Of a stretch of DNA of 64,000 nucleotides, positions 15,463 to 25,103 are shown piece after piece. The translations under genes were made by a program, and so were the position numbers. Each line of letters opens with the position of its first letter. The stretch's first letter is position 1. The DNA lies in contig CAKSKB010000001.1 of the NCBI GenBank assembly GCA_934464705.1, positions 62,001 through 126,000 of the forward strand. Reading direction: 5' to 3'. The notes below the pieces were generated by a model. The model did not search any database and was not told where the DNA came from. It was given only the letters and a program-made list of their open reading frames with translations. This DNA comes from an uncultured Clostridia bacterium (GTDB taxonomy: Bacteria > Bacillota > Clostridia > HGM11514).

Positions 15463-17481
15463 TTAAACTCCCATGTCGTCGAGCTGCTTTATTATATCCT
15501 CTGCTGCCTGCCGCGCATCTCTGACATCCCAGAAAATTTCAATTCTTGCGTGATTCTTCTCGGAAATCGGATATGCTCTGTTTACAGAATCAACAAATCT
15601 TCTGCAAAGATTTTTTAGAAGCGGTGCGTTTTCTTCCGTAAGACGAGAAGAAAGCGGAACAATCATATAATCGTAGTAAACCGCCTTGATTCTCATGTAG
15701 GTTTCAGGGATAAACGGCTGCAAATCAACCAAAGTATCAATCGTGTCACCCGCTCCGTCATAATCACCGCTGCGGATTTTGTATATTGCAAGCTGCGTAA
15801 TCGTCTCATAATTATATTCATTGAGCGAATAAGCTCTGTCAAGGCAATTTTTAGCCTCATAAAGATACTTCTGCTCACCGCCCGAACGCCCGAGCGTGAC
15901 ATTTGCGTGGGTCACAAGATAATCAACCTTTATAGGCATAAGCGTTACTGCGCGCTTTGTATAGGTATAAACCTCTTTTGCGTTATCCGCAGTCGCAGTT
16001 TTGACGGCATGATTATAGTTAAGGTAAGCAACTCCGTTGAGAGCCGCCCAGAGAGCCAGAACCGCAGGAACCGCAATTGCCCACTTTGAATAACTCTTTT
16101 TTGTTTCTCTCTCCGGAGATACAAGAAAAATCGCGGCGAACAAAAGAGTCTGAATTGTATAGTAATCGGTATCAAAATCAAAAAGTGTGTGTAACAGTAT
16201 CATAAACGAAATCGTAATCAAAGATACCGAAACCGAAGTTTTTTTGCTTTTTGCAATATTCAAAATAAAGTTAAAAATCAAAAATGCATAGAGCATAATA
16301 CCGAATATACCGGCATCGGTCATCATTTCGGCAAAATAGCTGTGAGGGTGAGCAACCGTATAAAACTGCGTCTGAACGCTCGGGTATACATACTGCCATG
16401 CATCGCCGCCGATACCCAAAATCGGGTGCTGCTTGAATATTTTGAAAGCATCCTTTAAAAATACCGCACGCTCGCTGACGGTTGCCGAAGAAATTGAGAA
16501 CTCCTTAATTCGGTTTGTCAGCTCTGCCGGCATAACGAAAAATACGGCCAGAACACCAAGGGCAATTATTGCAGGCGAAGCCGCAAGTATATGCTTAGGT
16601 GTAAAAAGCTTTTTCCAAAGCTTAATTTCCGATAAAAACGACAGTGCACCTGCAATGCAAATACCTAAAGCAAGTAAAGATATGCAAAGTCCCGGTTTTT
16701 CGCAAACAAATTCGCCGTTTCTTGACGAAAATGCATTCATAAAACCGTTCATAACCGCTGCTGCCGAAAATACGGGGATAATTACAGAATATATATATTC
16801 CGAAAATTTATCCGATTTGCGATTAAGAATAAGGAATAAAAGAACACCTGCCGAAAAAACAAACCAACAGCCTCTCGACTGCGTATAGAGCAGCGTCGAT
16901 ATAAACAATGAATTACAGCCAAAAACCACCGCTTTCAGCAGTTTTTTATCGGTTACCGAAGCAATATAAAGTCCGAGAATAAACATACACGAAAAATATA
17001 TCGCCGAAGCATTATGATAATGAAAAACCGAAAGAAGCAAGCCTTTAGCCTGATCGTATGCACCGCCGATACGGATTACATTCAGCGAATCGATTATACC
17101 CCAAAGTGCCGAAACCGCCGAAATAAAGAACAGCGGAACCACAAAGCAGCTGAAATTGTCTTTCACCGTACGCCTTGCGAGCAGGCAGAACAGATAAATA
17201 CCGATATATCTGAAAATATTGCTTATGGAATCCCACGGCGAAACTGCCGTAATGCTGCATAAAATATATACAGCTGATGCAGCAATTAAAAGCCAATCCG
17301 CAAGCGATTGCGGCCTTATATTTATTTTCAGTTTAAAGACGGCAAACACAAAAACCGCAGCCGTAATGAGCCAGAAAACATATCTTCCGCCTTCGCGGTA
17401 CATACCTTCCGTGAAAACGGAAAGCGCAAGAACAATACCGAGAAATGCCGCTGTTAATTTTTTAGTGTTACCATTTTCCAT
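15463..17481 (-). CDS. O-antigen ligase/polymerase-like membrane protein with helical C-terminus
   Basis: 672 residues with ~11-12 transmembrane helices in the first ~470. The Wzy_C/WaaL signature lies in the large extracellular loop, GIGGDAWQYVYPSVQTQF followed by VAHPHSYFAEMMTDAG, including the His used by family ligases. The C-terminal ~200 residues are soluble and helical, with TPR-like repeats. In Gram-positive bacteria such proteins join or polymerise surface glycans outside the membrane. The location beside a Wzm/Wzt exporter and two GT4s supports attachment of the exported chain to the envelope. Ligase versus polymerase cannot be decided. Confidence 0.85.
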   Translation of the reverse strand: MENGNTKKLTAAFLGIVLALSVFTEGMYREGGRYVFWLITAAVFVFAVFKLKINIRPQSLADWLLIAASAVYILCSITAVSPWDSISNIFRYIGIYLFCLLARRTVKDNFSCFVVPLFFISAVSALWGIIDSLNVIRIGGAYDQAKGLLLSVFHYHNASAIYFSCMFILGLYIASVTDKKLLKAVVFGCNSLFISTLLYTQSRGCWFVFSAGVLLFLILNRKSDKFSEYIYSVIIPVFSAAAVMNGFMNAFSSRNGEFVCEKPGLCISLLALGICIAGALSFLSEIKLWKKLFTPKHILAASPAIIALGVLAVFFVMPAELTNRIKEFSISSATVSERAVFLKDAFKIFKQHPILGIGGDAWQYVYPSVQTQFYTVAHPHSYFAEMMTDAGIFGIMLYAFLIFNFILNIAKSKKTSVSVSLITISFMILLHTLFDFDTDYYTIQTLLFAAIFLVSPERETKKSYSKWAIAVPAVLALWAALNGVAYLNYNHAVKTATADNAKEVYTYTKRAVTLMPIKVDYLVTHANVTLGRSGGEQKYLYEAKNCLDRAYSLNEYNYETITQLAIYKIRSGDYDGAGDTIDTLVDLQPFIPETYMRIKAVYYDYMIVPLSSRLTEENAPLLKNLCRRFVDSVNRAYPISEKNHARIEIFWDVRDARQAAEDIIKQLDDMGV

Positions 17482-17493
17482 AGCTAATACCTC

Positions 17494-19029
17494 TTATTTT
17501 TTCTTTTTTGAACTCATAAGCATCGAAATCGGAAAAACAGCAATAAGACAAATTATCAGAACTACCACAACATAAGCGAGCTTGTTTGTGGTTTTCTTTT
17601 CTTTTGCAGCTTCTTCCGCTTTCTTTTCCTCATCGGTCGGGTCGGGGTTCTGCGCAGCCTCAAGAGCAGCCTTGACACCGCTTTTTGCAGCGTCAACATC
17701 GGCAGCCTTAACATAGAACTCGCATTTTCCGTTAATAAACTGATACATGTACATTCCGTTCATGCGGACATAGCTTACCTTTTCCGAAGTACCGTCAGCC
17801 ATGTTGACAGTATAAGAAAATTCGGGGTTATCCGGATTCTCAGGAACATTGGTTGCCTTTCCGTCAATTTTGATACCAACTATGCTCTTGTAGCCTTCGG
17901 TATAAACTTTATTGTCAACGGAAATGCCGTTAATGAAGAGTTCTCTTTTTTCCTTGTCGGAATAATTTTTCTGCGAAAGCTCGTAATCTACGCCATCAAC
18001 GGTTGTTGTTATGCTCTCAAAATCCTCTCTTGCGGGAAGATAAGCATAACTGTTGAGATAATCGAATATGTCAGCCATAAGGAATGTAAAGCTTTCCGCA
18101 GGAACAAGATAAACCGAAGGCAAATCGCTGCGTTTTACGATATAGTTTCCGTCAAAATTATTACCTATCAGTATTTTATAATCCGCATCGGCGGTTTTAA
18201 TCTCGTAATAATTTTCGGGATTCACAAGGCCCGATTTTTCAAGCTGTTCCTGGGTAGGTTTATCCGAAACGAAGCCGGTAACCGTAACCGAAGTCATCGG
18301 AGAAATTACATATTCGCTGAACTTCTCGTCATAAACGCCGAGGTTGAAGGGCTTGGTCATTTCCCACGATGTCATAACATCAATCTGCTCATCGAGGCGT
18401 TTGACAGTCACCTCTCCGACGCCGTAAACAGTCATGGTGACTTCTTTAATATCATCGGCATTGACATCTATAAGCGAAGTCGTTCTGTAAGAATTGGAAT
18501 TCTTTTTCATGTTTTCCGCCAAAACATTTGAAATTGTATAAATACGGTCATCATCGGAAACCATGAAATAATACCCGTTTCCGCCCTTGGTTGCGTCACC
18601 GAGATAAAAAGACTTTGTTTTGCCGTCGGTTGTTGTAACTGTTGCGGAAGCCGCCGGCTTTTCAAGCCCGTAAGATGCCTTTTTCTCCGAGGTATCCTCA
18701 ACCGTAAGAGTAGGAATTACCTTAACATAGTCAAGAACAGTGGAGTTCAGCTGTGCCTGATTGAAAAGCAAGTCTTCTTTATCTTTTACAAACCACTTTC
18801 CGTCTTTGGCATAAATTTCAAAGCTGTCACCGTTTTCGATTTTAAGAGATGAAATTTTTTCTTTTTCGATTTCAAACACGGGTGTACCGCTGCGCTGAAC
18901 GGTTTCGGTCTGTTTCTTTTCGGTTTCCGGTGTTTGATTTTTGCTTGTATCTCTCGAAACAAACCAATAAACTCCGCCCAAAACAATTACTGCGCAAAGC
19001 AGAATAATAATACTCTTTTTTGTTTTCAC
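17494..19029 (-). CDS. DUF4340 membrane-anchored protein (Gld-type ABC cassette)
   Basis: 511 residues. One N-terminal membrane helix (MKTKKSIIILLCAVIVLGG), then a large extracytoplasmic region built of DUF4340 repeats such as FEIEKEKISSLKIENGD and GKTKSFYLGDATKGG, and a second hydrophobic helix close to the C-terminus followed by KKKK. DUF4340 proteins nearly always accompany GldG-like proteins and ABC-2 exporters; their function is unknown. Translation is coupled to the GldG-like gene by a 4-base overlap (19026-19029). Confidence 0.85.
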   Translation of the reverse strand: MKTKKSIIILLCAVIVLGGVYWFVSRDTSKNQTPETEKKQTETVQRSGTPVFEIEKEKISSLKIENGDSFEIYAKDGKWFVKDKEDLLFNQAQLNSTVLDYVKVIPTLTVEDTSEKKASYGLEKPAASATVTTTDGKTKSFYLGDATKGGNGYYFMVSDDDRIYTISNVLAENMKKNSNSYRTTSLIDVNADDIKEVTMTVYGVGEVTVKRLDEQIDVMTSWEMTKPFNLGVYDEKFSEYVISPMTSVTVTGFVSDKPTQEQLEKSGLVNPENYYEIKTADADYKILIGNNFDGNYIVKRSDLPSVYLVPAESFTFLMADIFDYLNSYAYLPAREDFESITTTVDGVDYELSQKNYSDKEKRELFINGISVDNKVYTEGYKSIVGIKIDGKATNVPENPDNPEFSYTVNMADGTSEKVSYVRMNGMYMYQFINGKCEFYVKAADVDAAKSGVKAALEAAQNPDPTDEEKKAEEAAKEKKTTNKLAYVVVVLIICLIAVFPISMLMSSKKKK

Positions 19030-20393
19030 AAATATCTCCTCCTTGCCCAGACAACAATACCCAAAATCAGAATTACGGCGGATATTGCGAAAATAATCTT
19101 GGTATAAAGCCAGCCGTCAGCCGCAGAGAGAGTAAGAGTATCCGAGTATGCCCTCTTAGAACTGATTTTTATACTGTCTTTGAAGCCGCACATCCAGCCT
19201 ATGCTTTTAAGATAGAAATCACGGTTTGAATACCTTGAACCTTCCTCGAAATAGTCGGAAGAGAACAAGTCGGTTGTACCGCATACATAAAGGTTCGCTT
19301 CTTTGTCGCCTTCAATCTTTGTTGCAAGAACGGCGGAATACTGTTCACCCTCGGAAGCCGTTTTGGAATCCGAAATTCTCCGCGAAGCAGCGGTTTTTGA
19401 AGAATAAAGCATAGCAACGGTATTTTGTGCACCCTCCGCATTTTTCTCAATGTATCCGAGAGCGTGGGAATCCTTCAGAAGCAGTATACTGTTATCGTCA
19501 AAAAGCCCTTCGGCAAAAGAATAATCCGTTATATACGGGTGCATAAGTTCTCCGCTCTGCATATCAATTCTGTCATTATCCTTTTCAACGATATAATTAT
19601 CCGTAACCGAGATTCCCCAGGCACTGCAAAGCTCATAGAGCCTTGAAAGTCCGGTCGTATCGGGGTCAAGATAAATCTGAACATTCCCGCCGTTTTTGAG
19701 GAAGTCACTTATCTTTGAAATTTCAACAGCGTCAAAATCGGTCTTCGGACCGTAAGAGGTTATAAGCGCAGCATTCCCCGGAATATCCTGTTTCAGAAGG
19801 TCGATGTTCTTAACAGTATAATTCTCGGAATTAAGAGCCGTTGCAACAGTTCCCAAATCGTCCTCGTTATGGCCTACTATATTGTAAACAAGGGAATTTG
19901 CATCGCTCGAAACATAAATAATATCGTTTGTAAGAGTATTCTCAACCGTATAAAGAACATCATCTTTTGAAAAAAGGTTGCCCGAATATTCAATCTTGGA
20001 GTTTTCGCCGCATTCAAAGATAACCGAACCGTAAGATATATTCTGCTCACTGTACTTCGACGCAAACGAATAATCCTTAACAATATCAACCGATTCAATG
20101 GTAATCCTGCCGTTTGCGGCATTGGAATACCTGTTTAATATTTCGGTCACACGGCTGTCCATCGGCTTTTTTTCCGATTCTGCGAGGTAAACCGTTATAT
20201 TCTTATCGAGTTTGGATAAAATATCCTCCGACTGCTTTGAAAGCGTAAATCTGCTGTTCGAAGTCAGATCTGCGGCAAAATTGAACTTATTTCCCGCTTC
20301 GGTTGCAATGAGGTTAACAAACAAAAGAACCAGCACAAAACCGAGGGTGAAAACAAGCGCCTGAATTTTATATGTTTTATTTCTGTTCAACAA
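19026..20393 (-). CDS. GldG-like ABC-associated extracytoplasmic protein
   Basis: 455 residues. N-terminal membrane helix (QALVFTLGFVLVLLFVNLIA), a large outer domain of the GldG/ABC-type uncharacterised transport (IFT52-like) family with the block FTLSKQSEDILSKLDKNITV, and a C-terminal membrane helix followed by ARRRYL. In Bacteroidetes GldG works with GldA and GldF in gliding and type IX-linked processes; in Clostridia the same trio occurs without gliding and its substrate is unknown. Here permease, ATPase and DUF4340 protein are neighbours. The gene starts 9 bases after the permease stop. Confidence 0.87.
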   Translation of the reverse strand: MLNRNKTYKIQALVFTLGFVLVLLFVNLIATEAGNKFNFAADLTSNSRFTLSKQSEDILSKLDKNITVYLAESEKKPMDSRVTEILNRYSNAANGRITIESVDIVKDYSFASKYSEQNISYGSVIFECGENSKIEYSGNLFSKDDVLYTVENTLTNDIIYVSSDANSLVYNIVGHNEDDLGTVATALNSENYTVKNIDLLKQDIPGNAALITSYGPKTDFDAVEISKISDFLKNGGNVQIYLDPDTTGLSRLYELCSAWGISVTDNYIVEKDNDRIDMQSGELMHPYITDYSFAEGLFDDNSILLLKDSHALGYIEKNAEGAQNTVAMLYSSKTAASRRISDSKTASEGEQYSAVLATKIEGDKEANLYVCGTTDLFSSDYFEEGSRYSNRDFYLKSIGWMCGFKDSIKISSKRAYSDTLTLSAADGWLYTKIIFAISAVILILGIVVWARRRYL

Positions 20394-20402
20394 AATCCCT
20401 CC

Positions 20403-21107
20403 TCAGCTCCATCTTCTTTTTTCGATAACCTTAACCGTCAGGAACAAAAACAACGCACAAAGGCTCAAAAGATAAATAATATCCGCGAAATCGAGCACAC
20501 CTATGCAAAAGCTTTTGTATCTTTCCGTAACGGAAAGCCACTTAAGAGCAGCATTGATTTTTACACTGTCAACCGAGCCTCTGAGCGAATCCCCTATTTG
20601 GATAAAAAGAAGTGCCCCAAAGGTAAAAATAGCAGCTATAACCTGATTTTCTGTTAGTGATGAAATAAACAGACCAATTGCAATAAATACCGCACCGACA
20701 AGAATAAATCCTATATAAACCGAAATTATAACACCGGGCTCGGGGTTACCGTTAGATGCGGTGATATACGGAAAAACAAGCGACAGCAGCATCGGAATTA
20801 AAAATACTATCAGTGCCGAGAGGTACTTTCCGGCAACGACCGAGTAAACCGATACCGGCGAAGTTAAAAGAATCTGGTCTGATTTTGTTTTGCGTTCTTC
20901 CGACAAAAGCCGCATCGTAAGCACCGGAATAAGAAACACAAGCGTAAGCATAAGGGTTTCAAAAAGCGTGCTCAAATCAGATGAATTTGTCACGATATTG
21001 TAAGCGAAAAAGTAATATGAAGCAAACGCCATAAACACGCTTACAAATATAAAACCCATTATCGTGTGAAAATAAAGGCTCAGTTCTTTTTTTAATACAG
21101 CAATCAT
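20403..21107 (-). CDS. ABC-2 permease, GldF type
   Basis: 234 residues with six predicted helices. The N-terminal MIAVLKKELSLYFHTIMGFI and the middle RLLSEERKTKSDQILLTSPV are characteristic of GldF/NosY-like permeases that work with a single ATPase. It overlaps the ATPase gene by 4 bases and is followed by GldG-like and DUF4340 genes, so together they encode one membrane complex. The transported substrate is not known. Confidence 0.9.
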   Translation of the reverse strand: MIAVLKKELSLYFHTIMGFIFVSVFMAFASYYFFAYNIVTNSSDLSTLFETLMLTLVFLIPVLTMRLLSEERKTKSDQILLTSPVSVYSVVAGKYLSALIVFLIPMLLSLVFPYITASNGNPEPGVIISVYIGFILVGAVFIAIGLFISSLTENQVIAAIFTFGALLFIQIGDSLRGSVDSVKINAALKWLSVTERYKSFCIGVLDFADIIYLLSLCALFLFLTVKVIEKRRWS

Positions 21108-22054
21108 TGTGCAGCCTCCTTTTCATAATCGCTCGTAAGCTTAACGAATATTTCTTCCAGTGTAAGTTCGACCGGCTTTAAGCCGACAATCGCAACATTC
21201 TCTGCAGAAAGCTTTTCGGAAAGCAGCTTTCTCGCTTCGAGAGAGTCACCCGAAAAGACAACCGCATACTCGCTTTCTGAATTTGTTTTTTCAAAGCTTT
21301 TAACGCAGGTCAGCGATGAAAGCACAGCTTCGGTTTTTGCATTGTTTCCGAAAACAGACAGCATATAACGGTCGCCAATCATTTTTTTGGAAAGTTCCTC
21401 CGGTGTATCTTCGGCTACAATCGTGCCGTCGTTTATAATAATAACTCTTTCGCAGATTGCACTGACCTCGGGAAGCACATGAGAACTCAGGATAATTGTA
21501 TGCTCTTTTTTCAGTTCTCCTATAAGCGTTCTTATTTCGATAATCTGTTTCGGGTCAAGACCTACGGTAGGCTCGTCAAGAATCAGCACCTCGGGATTAC
21601 CTATAAGCGCCTGAGCAATGCCTACGCGCTGCTTATATCCCTTTGATAGATTTTTAATCAGCCTTCCGGCAACATGTTTTATATGTATAACATTAAGTAT
21701 GGAATCGATGTGCTCATCGCGCGCTGTATCAACTCTTTTTTCTGCGCCCTTGAGTTCAAACACAAAATTGAGATACTCCCTCACCGTCATATCAAAATAG
21801 AGCGGAGGAAGTTCCGGGAGATATCCGATTCTCTTTTTAACCTCATAAGGATTCTCAAGAATATCATATCCGTCAACGGAAACCTTACCGGAATCCGAAG
21901 AAATATATCCCGTTAAAATGTTCATGGTTGTGGTTTTCCCGGCACCGTTAGGACCGAGAAAACCGACAACTTCACCCTTTTGAATCTCAAAGCTGATACC
22001 TTTTACAACGGTTTTTTTACCGTATTTCTTAACCAGATTATCAATTTTAATCAT
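21104..22054 (-). CDS. ABC transporter ATPase, GldA/CcmA type
   Basis: About 316 residues from the ATG at 22054 (MIKIDNLVKKYG), which has GGAG at 7-base spacing; the upstream ATG at 22060 is too close to the ribosome site. Walker A GPNGAGKT, signature LSKGYKQR, Walker B VLILDEPTVGLDP and the H-loop Ser-Ser-His are all present. A C-terminal ~90-residue extension ends with LTLEEIFVKLT, as in GldA-like ATPases. The start overlaps the aspS stop by 8 bases, linking this cassette to the tRNA-synthetase genes in one transcript. Confidence 0.93.
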   Translation of the reverse strand: MIKIDNLVKKYGKKTVVKGISFEIQKGEVVGFLGPNGAGKTTTMNILTGYISSDSGKVSVDGYDILENPYEVKKRIGYLPELPPLYFDMTVREYLNFVFELKGAEKRVDTARDEHIDSILNVIHIKHVAGRLIKNLSKGYKQRVGIAQALIGNPEVLILDEPTVGLDPKQIIEIRTLIGELKKEHTIILSSHVLPEVSAICERVIIINDGTIVAEDTPEELSKKMIGDRYMLSVFGNNAKTEAVLSSLTCVKSFEKTNSESEYAVVFSGDSLEARKLLSEKLSAENVAIVGLKPVELTLEEIFVKLTSDYEKEAAQ

Positions 22055-23849
22055 TTTCATTCTCCGTTTTTTTCTCAACCATGGAAATATACAGTTCTTC
22101 AAGCTGCTTTGCGTCTACAAAGTCGGGAGCGTTAGTCATAAGCTCCGAAGCGTTCTGCTGTTTCGGGAAAGCCATAACATCTCTTATGCTGTCCTTTCCG
22201 GCGATAAGCATAACGAGCCTGTCAAGACCGTAAGCCATTCCACCGTGCGGCGGAGCACCGTATTTGAAAGCATTGAGCAGGAAGCCGAAACGCTGTTCGA
22301 TATCGTGTTCCGAAAGCTGAAGAACATCAAACATTTTTCTCTGAAGGTCACTGTTATAGATTCTGAGGCTTCCTCCGCCGAGTTCCGTGCCGTTAAGAAT
22401 AATATCGTAAGCCTTTGCACGAACCTTGCCGAGATCCGTATCCATAAGTTCAATATCCTCATCCATAGGCGCCGTGAAGGGGTGATGCATAGCCATGAAT
22501 CTGCCCTCTTCCTCGCTGTATTCCATAAGCGGAAATTCGGTAACCCAAAGGAATTTGAAATCGTTCGGATCTAAAATTCCGAGGCGCTTTGCAACTTCAA
22601 TACGAAGCGCACCGAGAGAATCAAACACAACCTTGTTTTTATCGGCAACAATCAGGATAAGGTCGCCGGCAGAAGCCTGCATTTTATCAAGAATCGCCTT
22701 CATTTCGTCATCGGCAAGGAATTTTGCAATCGGGCTTTTGATTTCGCCTTCCTCAACCCTTATCCATGCAAGACCTTTTGCTCTGTAGGTTTTAACAAAT
22801 TCACCGAGAGAATCGAGTTCTTTTCTCGAAAACTTTTCCGAACCGCCGTTTACATTAATCGCCCTAACGCTGCCGCCGTTTTCGATTGCACCGGTAAAGA
22901 CTTTGAATCCGCAATTTTTGACAGCGTCCGAAATATCGTTAAGTTCAAACCCGAACCGCATATCGGGCTTATCGGAACCGAATCTGTCCATTGCTTCGGC
23001 ATAAGTGAGCCTGAGGAAAGGCGTTGTGATATCGATACCCTTAACCTCTTTGAAAACTCTCTTAAGAAGTTCCTCGTTAAGAGAAATAATATCATCAATG
23101 TCAACAAAAGACATTTCAATATCTATCTGTGTAAATTCCGGCTGACGGTCGGCACGAAGGTCCTCGTCGCGGAAACACTTTGCAATCTGAAAATACCTGT
23201 CCATACCCGAAAGCATAAGCAGCTGCTTATAAAGCTGGGGCGACTGCGGAAGCGCAAAGAATTTATTGGGGTGAACACGGCTCGGAACAAGAAAATCTCT
23301 TGCGCCCTCGGGTGTGCTCTTAATAAGAATCGGCGTTTCGATTTCCATAAATCCGTGGGAATCGAAATGATCTCTTACAATCTTAACGATTCTATGCCTG
23401 AGCATAAGGTTTTTCTGCATTGCCGGGCGCCTCAAATCAAGGAATCTGTATTTCATCTTGACATCGTCATTAACATTTATATCATCGTCAATCTCAAACG
23501 GAGGCGTTTCGGAAGTGTTGAGGATTCTGAGTTCATCAACAAGAATTTCAATCTCGCCCGTTTTGAGTTCGGGGTTTATGTTGTGCTCATCACGCTTAAC
23601 AACCGTACCCGAAACAGCAATAACAAATTCACCTCTGACGGATTCCGCTTTATCAAAGAGCGCCTTGTCGGTATCGGGGTTAAAAGCAAGCTGCACAATA
23701 CCGCTTCTGTCACGCAGCCAAACAAATATAAGGCTGCCGAGGTCACGCCTTCTCTGTACCCATCCCATAACAATGACCCGTCTGCCCTCATCGGAGAGTC
23801 TTAAATCACCGCACATATCGGTTCTTTTGAAGTTCTGAATATTTTCCAT
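22047..23849 (-). CDS. aspS: aspartyl-tRNA synthetase
   Basis: 600 residues, class II. The N-terminal OB-fold binds the anticodon (VMGWVQRRRDLGSLIFVWLR), motif 2 is FRDEDLRADRQPEFTQID, a bacterial GAD insertion lies around residues 290-410, and motif 3 is GLDRLVMLIAG. Full length for the bacterial type. Discriminating AspRS from the non-discriminating AspRS that also charges tRNA-Asn would need closer comparison. It follows hisS by 12 bases, a common clostridial pairing, and its stop overlaps the start of the ABC ATPase gene. Confidence 0.97.
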   Translation of the reverse strand: MENIQNFKRTDMCGDLRLSDEGRRVIVMGWVQRRRDLGSLIFVWLRDRSGIVQLAFNPDTDKALFDKAESVRGEFVIAVSGTVVKRDEHNINPELKTGEIEILVDELRILNTSETPPFEIDDDINVNDDVKMKYRFLDLRRPAMQKNLMLRHRIVKIVRDHFDSHGFMEIETPILIKSTPEGARDFLVPSRVHPNKFFALPQSPQLYKQLLMLSGMDRYFQIAKCFRDEDLRADRQPEFTQIDIEMSFVDIDDIISLNEELLKRVFKEVKGIDITTPFLRLTYAEAMDRFGSDKPDMRFGFELNDISDAVKNCGFKVFTGAIENGGSVRAINVNGGSEKFSRKELDSLGEFVKTYRAKGLAWIRVEEGEIKSPIAKFLADDEMKAILDKMQASAGDLILIVADKNKVVFDSLGALRIEVAKRLGILDPNDFKFLWVTEFPLMEYSEEEGRFMAMHHPFTAPMDEDIELMDTDLGKVRAKAYDIILNGTELGGGSLRIYNSDLQRKMFDVLQLSEHDIEQRFGFLLNAFKYGAPPHGGMAYGLDRLVMLIAGKDSIRDVMAFPKQQNASELMTNAPDFVDAKQLEELYISMVEKKTENEND

Positions 23850-23861
23850 AGTAATTCTCCT

Positions 23862-25103
23862 CTATTTAAGAAATGTATCAATTTCGTTAAGCTTTATTTC
23901 AGATTTTTCGCCGGTTTCCATGTTTTTAAGTTCCGCACAGCCCGATTCGATTTCGCTGTCGCCCAATACAACACTGTAACGCACGCCGAGCTTGTCGGCA
24001 TATTTCATCTGTGCCTTAACGCTTCTCGAAAGCAAATCCTGTTCGCACGAAAAGCCCTTTTGTCTTAAATCAAAAGCAAGTTTCTGCGCATACTTTTTCG
24101 CCGGCTCGCCTATTGAAGCGATATAAATATCAGTTTTCGCATCTTTCGGAATATCCTTGTTTTCAAGAACAAGAATCAGTCTTTCAAGACCGAGCCCAAA
24201 GCCGATTCCGGGCGTTTTCTGCCCTCCGAGTTCTTCCACAAGTCCGTCATATCTTCCGCCGCCGCAAACCGTACCCTGTGCGCCGATTTCGTTAGACACA
24301 AACTCAAACACGGTTTTGGTATAATAATCAAGTCCCCTTACAATATGCGGGTCGATTTTATATTTAATACCGAGATTTTCAAGGTTTGCCTTTAAACCGT
24401 CAAAATGTTCTCTGCACTCATCACAGAGATAATCAAGAATAACCGGTGCACCCTCTGCAATGCTGTGGCAAATCGGTGACTTGCAGTCAAGAATTCTCAA
24501 AGGATTTGTTTCAAGCCTGTCATGACAGGTACCGCAAAGTTCTGATTTATGTCCCTCAAAATATGCTCTGAGTGCCTTGTTGTATTCACTGCGGCAAACC
24601 GGACACCCGATTGAATTGATATTCAGCGTAAGATTGTCAATTCCGAGTTCACGTAAAAATGTATGAACCATCGAAATAATTTCAGCGTCAATAGTAGGTC
24701 CGGAAGCGCCGAAAGCCTCAACGCCGAACTGATGAAACTCCCTGAGTCTACCAGCCTGCGGCTTTTCATACCTGTAGCACGGGGTTATGTAATAAAGCTT
24801 GGTAGGCTGCGGCTGCGCATATAAATTATTTTCAAGATAAGCACGCACGGCAGGCGAAGTGCCCTCGGGCTTTAATGTAATGCTTCTTCCGCCTTTGTCG
24901 TTGAATGTGTACATTTCCTTCTGTACAACATCGGTCGTATCGCCTACTCCTCTCTGAAAAAGCTCGGTATGCTCAAAAACAGGAGTGCGGATTTCCTTAA
25001 ATCCGAATCTTCTGCACACATCCGCCGCCTTGCCTTCTATATAGTGCCATTTATACACATTTTCCGGAATGGCATCCTTTGTACCCTTCGGAGCCTGCAT
25101 CAT
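23862..25103 (-). CDS. hisS: histidyl-tRNA synthetase
   Basis: 413 residues, class II. Family marks include the N-terminal PKGTKD, motif 2 around YRYEKPQAGRLREFHQFGVE, the HisA motif RGLDYYTKTVFEF, and the C-terminal anticodon-binding domain (DIYIASIGEPAKKYAQKLAF). A Cys-rich insertion (CPVCRSEYNKAL, CGTCHDRLE) is present in the middle, as in many Firmicutes HisRS. The start has a GGAGG site; it lies one base past the engB stop. Charges tRNA-His in the cytoplasm. Confidence 0.97.
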   Translation of the reverse strand: MMQAPKGTKDAIPENVYKWHYIEGKAADVCRRFGFKEIRTPVFEHTELFQRGVGDTTDVVQKEMYTFNDKGGRSITLKPEGTSPAVRAYLENNLYAQPQPTKLYYITPCYRYEKPQAGRLREFHQFGVEAFGASGPTIDAEIISMVHTFLRELGIDNLTLNINSIGCPVCRSEYNKALRAYFEGHKSELCGTCHDRLETNPLRILDCKSPICHSIAEGAPVILDYLCDECREHFDGLKANLENLGIKYKIDPHIVRGLDYYTKTVFEFVSNEIGAQGTVCGGGRYDGLVEELGGQKTPGIGFGLGLERLILVLENKDIPKDAKTDIYIASIGEPAKKYAQKLAFDLRQKGFSCEQDLLSRSVKAQMKYADKLGVRYSVVLGDSEIESGCAELKNMETGEKSEIKLNEIDTFLK

